From Anaeromyxobacter diazotrophicus (GTDB taxonomy: Bacteria > Myxococcota > Myxococcia > Myxococcales > Anaeromyxobacteraceae): a stretch of 64,000 nt of DNA. The notes below the pieces were generated by a model. The model was not told the DNA's origin. It did no database searches and was given only the letters and a program-made list of their open reading frames with translations. The translations under genes and the position numbers were made by a program. Position 1 is the stretch's first letter. Every line of letters starts with the position of its first letter. This document shows, one piece after another, positions 24,948 to 33,753 of this stretch. The stretch covers positions 1 to 64,000 of the forward strand of contig NZ_BJTG01000010.1 in NCBI RefSeq assembly GCF_013340205.1. Reading direction: 5' to 3'.

Positions 24948-27900
24948 GTGGCAAAGCTCCCCGTCCTCTCGAGCTGGCCCGTCGCCCGTCAGCTGGCGCA
25001 CCGCGATGCGATCGGCCTCGGAGCGAGCGCCTGGTCCGAGCGGACCCGCCAGCTCGCGCCGCGCACCGCCTCCGCGGACCGGGTGGCGCGCTCGGTCTGC
25101 CCCTACTGCGCGGTGGGCTGCGGCCAGCTCGTGTACGTGAAGGACGAGCGGATCATCGACATCGAGGGCGACACCGACTCCCCGGTCTCGCAGGGCTGCC
25201 TGTGCCCGAAGGGCGCGGCCACCTTCCAGCTCGTGACCGGGTCGCACCGCGAGAAGCGGGTCCTCCACCGCCGGCCCGGCGCCACGGACTGGGAGGTGCT
25301 CTCGCTCGAGCAGGCGATGGAGCTGGTGGCGGAGCGCGTGCAGCGGACGCGCGAGGCCACCTGGACCGAGCGCGTGACCGACCCGGCGGCCAAGGAGCAT
25401 GGCCAGCTCGCCAGGCACACGCTCGGCATCGCCCACCTCGGCGGCGCCACGCTCGACAACGAGGAGAACTACCTCCTCAAGAAGCTCTACACCGCGCTCG
25501 GCATCATCCAGGTGGAGAACCAGGCGCGGATCTGACACAGCTCCACGGTCCCCGGTCTGGGGATCTCCTTCGGCCGCGGCGGCGCGACGACGTTCCCGGG
25601 CGACCTGCAGAACTCGGACGTGGTCGTGATCCAGGGCTCCAACATGGCGGAGTGCCACCCGGTGGCCTTCCGCTGGGTGATGGAGGCGAAGAACCGCGGG
25701 GCCACCGTCATCCACGTCGACCCGCGCTTCACCCGGACGAGCGCGGTGGCGGACCTGCACGTCCCCATCCGCGCCGGGAGCGACATCGCCTTCCTGGGCG
25801 GGATCATCCGCTACATCCTCGAGGGCGACCGCTGGTTCAAGGAGTACGTGACCGAGTACACCAACGCGGCCACGATCATCGACGAGCGCTTCCGCGACCC
25901 GGAGGACCCGGGGCAGGAGGGCTTCTTCAGCGGCTTCGACGCGAAGACCAACAAGTACGAGTGGGACAGCTGGAGCTACGAGGGCGTCGAGGGGGTGATC
26001 CCGGCCGCGGGCCACAAGCACGCCCACCCCGACCAGCCCGGCTCGGGCGGCGCCCCGGCCGACGCGTCGGGCATGACGAAGCGCCACCAGGATCCCACCC
26101 TGCAGCACCCCCGGTGCGTGTTCCAGCTCCTCAAGAAGCACTACGCGCGCTACACGCCGGAGCTGGTCGAGGAGACCTGCGGCGTCCCGAAGGCGCTGTT
26201 CCTGCAGGTGGCCGAGACGCTGTGCAAGAACTCGGGGCGCGAGCGGACCGGCGCCTTCGTGTACGCGGTGGGCTGGACGCAGCACACCGTCGGCGTCCAG
26301 TACATCCGCACCGCCGCCATCATCCAGCTCCTGCTCGGCAACATGGGCCGGCCCGGCGGCGGCGTGATGGCGCTGCGCGGCCACGCCTCCATCCAGGGCT
26401 CGACCGACATCCCGACGCTGTTCGACCTCCTCCCCGGCTACCTGCCCATGCCGCACGCCGTCCTCCCGGACCAGGGCGCGCTGGCGCGCTACATCGAGAA
26501 CAACCGCTCCGCCACCGGCTGGTGGAGCGAGTTCCCGAAGTACATCGTCTCCCTGCAGAAGGCGTGGTTCGGGGACGCGGCGACGAAGGAGAACGACTAC
26601 CTGTTCGACCTGTTGCCGCGGCTCACCGGCAACCACTCGCACATGACCACCGTCTCCGAGATGGCCGACGGCAAGGTGAAGGGCTACTTCGTCGTCGGCG
26701 AGAACCCCACCGTCGGCTCGATGCACGGCGCGCTCCACCGCGAGGGGCTGCGCAAGCTCGACTGGCTGGTGGTGCGCGACTTCGCGCTCACCGAGACGGC
26801 CGAGTTCTGGCGGAACGCCCCCGAGATCGACCGCGGCGAGGTGCGCACCGAGGACATCCAGACCGAGGTGTTCTTCTTCCCGGCCGCGGCCCACACCGAG
26901 AAGAGCGGCTCCTTCACCAACACCCAGCGCATGCTGCAGTGGCACCACAAGGCGATCGAGCCGCCCGGCGACTGCCGGAGCGACCTCCAGTTCGTCTATG
27001 ACCTCGGGCGCCTCCTCAAGCGGCGCTACGCCGGCTCGACCGACCCGAAGGACCGGGCGCTCCAGCTCCTCACCTGGGACTACGGCGAGGTCGGACCGCT
27101 CCGCGAGCCGGACGCGGAGCGGGTGCTCTTCGAGGTGAACGGGTACACGGTCGCGGACCGGAAGCCCGTGCCCGGGTTCGCCAAGCTCACCGACGACGGC
27201 TCGACCGCCTGCGGGTGCTGGATCTACTCCGGGTGCTACGCGGACAGCGTGAACCAGACCGCCCGCCGCCGGCCCCAGGCGGAGCAGACGTGGGTCGCGC
27301 CGGAGTGGGGCTGGGCCTGGCCCATGAACCGGCGGCTCATGTACAACCGCGCCTCGGCGGACCTCGAGGGCCGGCCCTGGTCGGAGCGCAAGCGCTACGT
27401 CTGGTGGGACGAGGCGAAGCGGCGGTGGACCGGCCACGACGTGCCGGACTTCATCGCGGACCGGCCCCCGTCCTACCGGCCCGAGCCCGGCACCGTCGGC
27501 ACCGCCAGCCTGGGGGGCAACGACCCCTTCATCATGCAGGCCGACGGCAAGGGCTGGCTCTTCGCGCCCTCCGGCCTCATGGACGGCCCCTTCCCCACCC
27601 ACTACGAGCCGGAGGAGTCGGTGGTCGAGAACCCGCTCTACGCCCAGCAGTGCAACCCGGCGCGGCTGGAGTGGCACCGGCGCGAGAACCCGTACCACCG
27701 CGCCTACGGCGATCCGCGCTTCCCGTACCTGCTCACCACCTACCGCCTCACCGAGCACCACACCGCCGGCGGCATGAGCCGCTGGCTCTCCTGGCTCTCC
27801 GAGCTGCAACCCTCCATGTTCTGCGAGGTGTCGCGGGAGCTGGCGGAGGAGAAGGGGCTCAGGAACGGCGGCTGGGCGACGATCACCACCGCCCGCGGCG

Positions 27901-28244
27901 AGATCGAGTCGCGGGTGCTGGTGACGGATCGGCTGAAGCCGCTCAAGGTGCGCGGGCGCTGGGTCCACACCATCGGGCTCCCCTACCACTGGAGCTATGT
28001 CGGGCGGGTGCGGGGCGATCCGGCGAACGAGCTCATCGGGTTCGTGGCCGACCCGAACGTCTCGATCCAGGAGTCGAAGGCGCTCACGGGGAACATCCGG
28101 GCCGGCCGGCACGGCTTCGGGCGCCGCTCCGTCACCGACGGGCTCGAGCTGCGCCTGCCGGAGCCGCCCGCGGGCGAGGCGCCCCGCGACCGGCCGGGCC
28201 TCCACGCGACCCAGCGCGAACCGCCGGCCTATCCGAGGAGGTGA
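24948..28244 (+). CDS. fdhA: Formate dehydrogenase, selenocysteine-containing molybdopterin subunit
   Basis: The product is 1098 residues counting a selenocysteine at position 196, encoded by the in-frame TGA at 25533-25535. The N-terminal 4Fe-4S cysteines are C51, C54, C58 and C86. The motif NQARI-Sec, then GISFGRGGATT, is the Mo-ligand region of formate dehydrogenases. Molybdopterin oxidoreductase domains and a C-terminal dinucleotide-binding domain follow. It oxidises formate to CO2, passing electrons to the iron-sulfur subunit encoded next. The GTG start has a weak GAAGG upstream. Unlike E. coli FdnG it has no twin-arginine signal; the 50-residue N-terminus runs straight into the cluster, so the active site is probably cytoplasmic. 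Confidence 0.95.
25547..25565 (+). promoter_or_regulatory. Bacterial SECIS hairpin of fdhA
   Basis: GGTCCCC (25547-25553) pairs with GGGGATC (25559-25565), including one G-U pair, around a GGTCT loop at 25554-25558. The loop begins 18 bases after the TGA. Loop sequence and spacing match the E. coli fdhF element as I recall it. The hairpin would recruit SelB so that UGA is read as selenocysteine. Confidence 0.88.
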
Positions 28245-28247
28245 GCG

Positions 28248-29261
28248 ATGCCCGTGAACCTCCAGACCGACTACGGCGTCCCGGGCGGCTCGCGCGCGCT
28301 CGCGCCCGAGCACGGCGCCGCCCCGGCGCGCAAGCAGATGGGCTTCTTCACCGACACCACGCTCTGCATCGGCTGCAAGGCGTGCGAGGTCGCGTGCAAG
28401 CAGTGGAACCAGCTCCCCGACGACGGCTTCCTCTTCACCGGGATGAGCTACGACAACACCGGCCAGCTCGGCGCCTCCACCTGGCGGCACGTGGCCTTCG
28501 TCGAGCGGACCACCCGGCTCCCGGGCCAGGGGACCCCGCGCGACGGCACCGAGGCGGGGACGATGGCGTTCGCGCCGCTCAGGCCCGCCGGCCAGCCCGG
28601 CACCACCAGCCTGCTGGCGGACTTCGTGGCGCCGTCGCACATCGAGTCGCCGGTACCGCTCGGCCCGACCCAGCGGGCGCTCTCGAACTTCTCCTGGCTC
28701 ATGATGTCGGACGTCTGCAAGCACTGCGAGCGCGCCGGCTGCCTGGAGGCGTGCCCCACCGGCTCGATCGTCCGGACCGAGTTCGGCTCGGTCTACGTGC
28801 AGCCCGACGTCTGCAACGGCTGCGGCTACTGCGTCTCGGCCTGCCCGTTCGGGGTCATCGCCCGGCGCGAGGACGACGGGCGCGCCTGGAAGTGCACCCT
28901 CTGCTACGACCGGCTCAAGGACGGGATGGTGCCGGCCTGCGCCAAGGCGTGCCCGACCGCCTCGATCCAGTTCGGGGAGCTGGGCGAGCTGCGGGCGCGC
29001 GGCGCGAAGCGCGTCGAGCAGCTCCTCGCGCGCGGGGTCGCCGAGGCGCGCCTCTACGGCGAGAGCGCCCTCGCGCAGCCGGGCACCGAGGGGCTGCACG
29101 CGTTCTTCCTGCTGTGCGACGAGCCGGAGGCCTACAACCTGCCGCCCGATCCCGTCGTCCCGACGAAGCACATCACCCGCGCCTGGTACGCCATGGCGGC
29201 GAGCGTGGTCGGGCTGGCGGCGCTCTGCCTGGGCGCCGTCGCCGGCGCGAGGAGGACCTGA
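28248..29261 (+). CDS. fdhB: Formate dehydrogenase iron-sulfur subunit
   Basis: The product is 337 residues. Four ferredoxin-type cysteine groups are visible: CIGCKACEVACK near residue 45, CKHCERAGCLEACP, CNGCGYCVSACP, and CTLCYDRLKDG leading to CAKACP, which suits four 4Fe-4S clusters as in FdnH. A C-terminal hydrophobic helix (MAASVVGLAALCLGAVAG) probably anchors it to the membrane. GGAGG precedes the ATG, which lies three bases after the fdhA stop. Confidence 0.94.
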   Translation: MPVNLQTDYGVPGGSRALAPEHGAAPARKQMGFFTDTTLCIGCKACEVACKQWNQLPDDGFLFTGMSYDNTGQLGASTWRHVAFVERTTRLPGQGTPRDGTEAGTMAFAPLRPAGQPGTTSLLADFVAPSHIESPVPLGPTQRALSNFSWLMMSDVCKHCERAGCLEACPTGSIVRTEFGSVYVQPDVCNGCGYCVSACPFGVIARREDDGRAWKCTLCYDRLKDGMVPACAKACPTASIQFGELGELRARGAKRVEQLLARGVAEARLYGESALAQPGTEGLHAFFLLCDEPEAYNLPPDPVVPTKHITRAWYAMAASVVGLAALCLGAVAGARRT

Positions 29262-29262
29262 G

Positions 29263-30474
29263 ATGCGCGCGAGGCACCTTCCGGACGACCGTCCGCACGA
29301 CGGCAGGAACGTCGATCCCGAGCTGGGCGCGCTCCTCGGCGAGGGCTCCCACCAGCGCGTGAAGGACCTCGCGCCTTCCCCTGCCGCGCCACGCTCGGAC
29401 GAGGTGCCCTCGCTCGCCTACGAGGCCGACCGGGGCCGGAGCTACTACGGCCTGCCGCTCCTGAAGGAGCCGGTGTGGCGCTGGTACGTCCCGGCCTACT
29501 TCTACGTGGGCGGGGTGGCGGGGGCGGCGGCGGCGCTGGGGGCGGCCGCCCAGCTCGCGGGCTGGCGCGGCAGCCCCGGCCCGGTCCGCCAGCGTCACCC
29601 CGGCGTCGAGCACCGGCTCATCGGGCGGTGCCGCCTCATCGCGACGGCCGGCGCGGGCGCCTCGGCGGTCCTGCTCATCGCCGATCTGGGCCGGCCCGCG
29701 CGCTTCCTCGACATGCTGCGCGTCTTCCGCCCCACCTCGCCCATGAACATGGGGACCTGGTTCCTCTCCGCCTTCGGCGCCTGCTGCGCCGCCTCGACCC
29801 TGCCGCACCTCTGGCCGGCGCGGCGGCCCTGGCAGCGGACGGTCTCCGACGCCGCGGCCTTCGGCGCGGGGGTGATGGGCCTGCCGCTCTGCACGTACAC
29901 CGGCGTGCTCATCGCCAACACGGCCGTGCCGATCTGGCACGGGACGCGCAACGCGCTGCCGGTCCTGTTCGGCGCGTCCGGGGCCGCCGGCGCCGCCTCG
30001 CTCCTCGAGCTGTGGCCGCCCGGGGGCACCGGCGACGACGTGGTGCACCGGTTCTCCCTGCTCGGGAAGACCCTCGAGCTGGCGCTCGGCGAGGTGTTCG
30101 CCTACGAGGCCCGGCGCGTGCCGCGCGTCGCGCGTCCGCTCCGCCGCGGCGCCTCGGGGGCGCTGTGGCGGACCGCCCAGGTGCTCTCGGCGGCCGGGCT
30201 CGCGGCGACGGCGCTCTCCCGGCGCGGCTCGCCGCTGCGGCGGACGGCCGGCCTGCTCGGCACGCTGGGCGCGCTCACGCTGCGGTTCGCGATCCTGCAG
30301 GCGGGGCGGGCGTCCGCGCGCGACCCGCTCGCCACCTCCGAGCAGCAGAGGGCCGGGCGCGGGGGCGCCGCCGAGCTTACGGAGAGGGATCGGGCGGGCG
30401 CTTCCCACCCCGCTTTGCGCGGGGTGGGAGCGGGCAGGGAGACGGAGGCCGCACCACGTGAAGAGCACCCCTGA
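29263..30474 (+). CDS. Formate dehydrogenase membrane subunit, NrfD/PsrC type
   Basis: The product is 403 residues. About eight hydrophobic segments (residues about 75-345), with PVWRWYVPAYFYVGGVAG early on, match the NrfD/PsrC quinone-reactive membrane subunits. It therefore uses a different anchor from the b-type cytochrome FdnI of E. coli, and electrons should go to the quinone pool without heme. GGAGG at 29251-29255 precedes the ATG. The last 45 residues are hydrophilic, unlike the family, and are encoded across a REP-like hairpin (30403-30429). The end overlaps moaA by 17 bp. Confidence 0.85.
   Translation: MRARHLPDDRPHDGRNVDPELGALLGEGSHQRVKDLAPSPAAPRSDEVPSLAYEADRGRSYYGLPLLKEPVWRWYVPAYFYVGGVAGAAAALGAAAQLAGWRGSPGPVRQRHPGVEHRLIGRCRLIATAGAGASAVLLIADLGRPARFLDMLRVFRPTSPMNMGTWFLSAFGACCAASTLPHLWPARRPWQRTVSDAAAFGAGVMGLPLCTYTGVLIANTAVPIWHGTRNALPVLFGASGAAGAASLLELWPPGGTGDDVVHRFSLLGKTLELALGEVFAYEARRVPRVARPLRRGASGALWRTAQVLSAAGLAATALSRRGSPLRRTAGLLGTLGALTLRFAILQAGRASARDPLATSEQQRAGRGGAAELTERDRAGASHPALRGVGAGRETEAAPREEHP
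30403..30429. repeat. REP-like hairpin at the fdh-moaA junction
   Basis: TCCCACCCCGC (30403-30413) and GCGGGGTGGGA (30419-30429) are perfect complements around TTTGC. The hairpin lies inside the 3' coding end of the NrfD-type gene, about 30 bases before the moaA start. Its CCCCGC/GCGGGG core is shared with the elements at 497-511 and 46985-46999. Confidence 0.7.
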
Positions 30475-31462
30475 GACGCTTTCCATCCCGCCCCTGCAGG
30501 ACGCGCAAGGGCGCCTCATCGCCTACCTGCGGCTGTCGCTCACCGACCGCTGCAACTTCCGATGCAACTACTGCTCGCCGTCGGAGTACGAGGAGCCCTC
30601 CTCCGTCCTCACCCGCCCCGAGCTCGCCCGCCTGGTGGGGGTGTTCGCGCGGCTCGGCGTGCGCCGGGTGCGCCTCACGGGCGGCGAGCCCACGCTGCGC
30701 AAGGACCTCGTCGCCATCGCCGGCGACGTCGGCGCCACGCTCGGGGTGGAGGAGGTGGCGCTCACGACCAACGGGCACCGCCTCGCGGAGCTGGCCCGGC
30801 CGCTGCGCGCCGCGGGCGTGGGCGCGCTCAACGTGTCGCTCGACACCCTCCGGCCGGAGCGGCTCGGCGCCATCTCGGGGCGCGGCGCGCGCCTGGCGGA
30901 CGTGCTGGCCGGCGTGGACGCTGCCGCCGCCGAGGGCTTCCCGCACCTCAAGCTCAACACGGTGGTGCTGGGCGGGGTGAACGAGGACGAGCTGGGCGAC
31001 CTCGTCCGCTACGCCTGGGCGCGCGGGGCGTCGCCGCGCTTCATCGAGCTCATGCCGTTCGCGCAGGGTACGCCGGTCCCGACCGCGCGCGTGAAGGCGC
31101 TGCTCGCGGCGCAGGGCGTGGCGCTCGAGCCGTGCGAGAAGCGCGGCTGGGGGCCGGCCCACTACATGCGGGAGCGCGGCGCCGGCGCGGCGGCGCGGCA
31201 CGTCGGCTTCATCGGCGCCATGACCGAGAACTTCTGCGAGCGCTGCAACCGCGCGCGCGTGGCCGCCGACGGCGGCTTCCAGGTGTGCCTGGGCGGCGAG
31301 GCCCAGGTGCCGCTCGGCGCGCTGCTGCGCGGGGGCGCGAGCGACGAGGCCCTCGAGGTTTCCATCCGCCAGGCGCTGGCTCACAAGGCGCCGCGGCACC
31401 ACATGGAGGAGGCGAGCGCCGGGCTCGTGAAGCTCCGGCCGATGATGGGCATCGGCGGCTAG
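30458..31462 (+). CDS. moaA: GTP 3',8-cyclase, molybdenum cofactor biosynthesis
   Basis: The product is 334 residues. It is a radical-SAM enzyme catalysing the first step of molybdopterin synthesis from GTP. The N-terminal cluster motif is DRCNFRCNYC, the GGEP motif is in RLTGGEPTLRKDL, and the second C-terminal cluster is in NFCERCNRARV with a downstream Cys. The C-terminal arginine/glycine tail ends MMGIGG, in place of the usual final GG. The GTG start overlaps the fdh membrane subunit by 17 bp. Cofactor synthesis is thus coupled in expression to a molybdoenzyme. Confidence 0.94.
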   Translation: MKSTPETLSIPPLQDAQGRLIAYLRLSLTDRCNFRCNYCSPSEYEEPSSVLTRPELARLVGVFARLGVRRVRLTGGEPTLRKDLVAIAGDVGATLGVEEVALTTNGHRLAELARPLRAAGVGALNVSLDTLRPERLGAISGRGARLADVLAGVDAAAAEGFPHLKLNTVVLGGVNEDELGDLVRYAWARGASPRFIELMPFAQGTPVPTARVKALLAAQGVALEPCEKRGWGPAHYMRERGAGAAARHVGFIGAMTENFCERCNRARVAADGGFQVCLGGEAQVPLGALLRGGASDEALEVSIRQALAHKAPRHHMEEASAGLVKLRPMMGIGG

Positions 31463-31487
31463 CGAAGCTCGGCGCTCGCGAAATGTC

Positions 31488-32828
31488 ATGACCAGCAATC
31501 GATGGGCGATCGCGGTCGCCGGCACCATCGCGATGATCTGCCTCGGCACCGTCTACTCGTGGAGCATCTACACCCAGCCGCTCATCGCGGCGTTCGGCTG
31601 GTCCAACACCACCACCACCTGGGCCTTCGCGCTCGCCATCTTCTTCCTGGGCGTGGGCGCGATCCTGGGCGGGCGCTGGCAAGACCGCTCCGGGCCGCGC
31701 GCCGTCGCCGTCACGGGCGTGGTGGTGTGGGGGATCGGCAACATCCTGGCCGGCCTCGGCACCGCCCACCTCGGCGCGTGGTGGCTCTACCTCACCTACG
31801 GCGTCATCGGCGGGCTCGGGCTCGGCCTCGGCTACATCACGCCGGTCGCCGCCGTGACGAAGTGGTTCCCGGACCGGCGCGGGCTCGGCAGCGGCATGGT
31901 GGTGATGGGGTTCGGGCTGGGGGCCTTCTTCTTCAGCAACATCATGAAGGCGATCCCGTCGTTCGCCGCCGCCTCGCGGGAGGCGGCGGGCATCCTCGCC
32001 GGCCGGGGCGGCGGCCCCGCCGCGGCTCACCTGTCGCCCGCCGGCGTCGACGCGGTCATGAACGCGTTCCTGATCCCGGGGATCGTCTTCGCGGTGCTCG
32101 GGGGGCTCTGCGCGGCGCAGGTGAGGAACCCGCCCGCCGGCTACGCCCGCCCGGGCGCGGTGGCCGCGGCGGCCGCCACCGGCCGCGACTACCCGCCGTC
32201 CGAGGCCATGCGGACGCCGCAGTTCTGGATGCTCTGGTTCATGCTCTTCCTCAACGTCACCGCTGGCATCCTCTTCATCTCGAACGCCGTCCCGATCATG
32301 CGCGAGCTCACCGGGGCCCGCCCGGCGGTCGCGCTCTCCGTGTACGGCTTCATCGCGGTGTTCAACGGCGTCGGGCGCTTCTTCTGGGGAGCCATCTCCG
32401 ACCGCATCGGCCGGAACTGGGCCTACATCCTCATCTACGGCAGCCAGGTGCTCATCTTCTTCTTCGTGGGCGGCATCCACGCCTTGCCGCTCGTGGCGAC
32501 GCTGTTCGCGGTCGTCCTGCTCTGCTACGGGGGCGGCTTCGGGACCATGCCGTCGTTCACCGCCGACTACTTCGGGACGAAGTACATGGGCGTCAACTAC
32601 GGGTGGATCCTGCTCGCCTGGGGCGTCGGCGGGATCGTGGGGCCCATCTTCGTGGCCTTCGTGAAGGACCACACCGGCTCGTTCGCGGGCGCCCTCCCCT
32701 ACATCGGCTTCATGCTGCTGGCGGCGGCCATCCTGCCGGTGGTGGCGCGCCGGCCGGGGACCGCCGCGGCGGGGCCGGGCGAGCGATGGGCTCACCTCCG
32801 CCTGCCGCGGCGGGCACACGCGCACTGA
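31488..32828 (+). CDS. MFS transporter, oxalate/formate antiporter (OFA) family
   Basis: The product is 446 residues with 12 hydrophobic segments. The N-terminus (RWAIAVAGTIAMICLGTVYSWSIYTQPL) and the loop WQDRSGPR are typical of the OFA subfamily of the major facilitator superfamily, named after OxlT, which exchanges oxalate for formate. Its position after fdhAB, the NrfD-type gene and moaA supports a role in moving formate or a related small carboxylate. Substrate specificity is inferred from context. It lies 25 bp downstream of moaA and converges on the next gene. Confidence 0.88.
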   Translation: MTSNRWAIAVAGTIAMICLGTVYSWSIYTQPLIAAFGWSNTTTTWAFALAIFFLGVGAILGGRWQDRSGPRAVAVTGVVVWGIGNILAGLGTAHLGAWWLYLTYGVIGGLGLGLGYITPVAAVTKWFPDRRGLGSGMVVMGFGLGAFFFSNIMKAIPSFAAASREAAGILAGRGGGPAAAHLSPAGVDAVMNAFLIPGIVFAVLGGLCAAQVRNPPAGYARPGAVAAAAATGRDYPPSEAMRTPQFWMLWFMLFLNVTAGILFISNAVPIMRELTGARPAVALSVYGFIAVFNGVGRFFWGAISDRIGRNWAYILIYGSQVLIFFFVGGIHALPLVATLFAVVLLCYGGGFGTMPSFTADYFGTKYMGVNYGWILLAWGVGGIVGPIFVAFVKDHTGSFAGALPYIGFMLLAAAILPVVARRPGTAAAGPGERWAHLRLPRRAHAH

Positions 32829-32848
32829 GGGGGACGGGCGGCGCGCCG

Positions 32849-33601
32849 CTAGAAGTAGAACCCGGCCCCCACGAAGAAGCTGGTCTGGTGGAGGCTCGAG
32901 ACCTCCAGGCCGTGGTCGGTGTCCTGGGTGAAGGCGCGCTGCTTCAGCTCGGCGGTCAGGAAGAAGTCGCGGGCGAGGTAGAGGTCGACGCCCCCCGACA
33001 CGCTGCCGGTGGGGTGCCAGGCACGGTCGAGGTCGATCCGCTCGAAGCGGGCGGCGCCCACCCCCAGGGCGAGGAAGGGCCGCACGAGGCCCCCCTCGTT
33101 GAAGTCGAACTTGAGCGCGGCCTCCGCCACGCGCGTCCAGCGCGTGTACTCGAACCCGAGCCGGAGCCGGGCGCCGCCCCGGACGCCCCTGAGCTCCATC
33201 GCCACGCCGCCGGCGCCGTCGCTCGTGGTGCCGCGGTCGAGCGTGGCGGTGCCGGGCATGAGCACCAGCGCGACCTGGTGCCGGGGCTCGCCGCGGCCGC
33301 GCCAGGCCGGCTCGTACGCCGGCTCGGGGGGATAGGCCGGGGCGGGCGCGGGCGCGGGCGCGGCGTAGGCGTCGGGGCCAGGGCCGGGCGGCGGGGCCGG
33401 AGCGGGCGCGGGCTCGGCGCCCCACCCGTACGCCGGGTCGCACGCGTAGGTCACGTGGCCGAAGCGGTCCACCTGGCGGCGGTAGCCGGGGAGGCACCCC
33501 GGCACGTTGGCGGCCGCGCACGGCGGCGGCCCGTAGCGGGAGTCGGGCGCGGGGCAGGCCTGCCCGAGGGCGGCGGCGAGGACCAGCGGGGCGAGCAGCA
33601 T
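32849..33601 (-). CDS. Outer-membrane beta-barrel with proline-rich N-terminus
   Basis: The product is 250 residues. A signal peptide (MLLAPLVLAAALGQA) is followed by a Cys-bearing segment (four Cys between residues 16 and 55), a Pro-Ala-Tyr rich low-complexity linker (about 60-95), and a barrel of alternating strands ending FFVGAGFYF, with the terminal aromatic expected of an outer-membrane barrel. The linker may span peptidoglycan or stick to the cell wall. No named family is recognised. It converges on the OFA transporter gene with a 20-bp gap containing the palindrome GCGGCGCGCCGC. Confidence 0.75.
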   Translation of the reverse strand: MLLAPLVLAAALGQACPAPDSRYGPPPCAAANVPGCLPGYRRQVDRFGHVTYACDPAYGWGAEPAPAPAPPPGPGPDAYAAPAPAPAPAYPPEPAYEPAWRGRGEPRHQVALVLMPGTATLDRGTTSDGAGGVAMELRGVRGGARLRLGFEYTRWTRVAEAALKFDFNEGGLVRPFLALGVGAARFERIDLDRAWHPTGSVSGGVDLYLARDFFLTAELKQRAFTQDTDHGLEVSSLHQTSFFVGAGFYF

Positions 33602-33753
33602 GGGGGCTCCTCCGTTCGTGAGCAGCGCTCCACGATGCGACGGGCGTGCCTGCCGGGGTATTCAGGCGGGACGCGGGGTTGGACGCCGCGGCGCGCGTGC
33701 CCTCCCGGCACAGGCGTGGCCGACGGACGCCACAGACCCCATCATGCAACCAC

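Noticed and set aside
25533-25535. TGA splitting the formate dehydrogenase gene, read as a frameshift or pseudogene
   Set aside because: The frame is unchanged on both sides, the position equals the known selenocysteine site, and a SECIS hairpin with correct loop and spacing follows.
30430-30457. Moco riboswitch before moaA
   Set aside because: The space between the preceding gene and moaA is negative (they overlap), and the only structure is a short REP-like hairpin without aptamer features.
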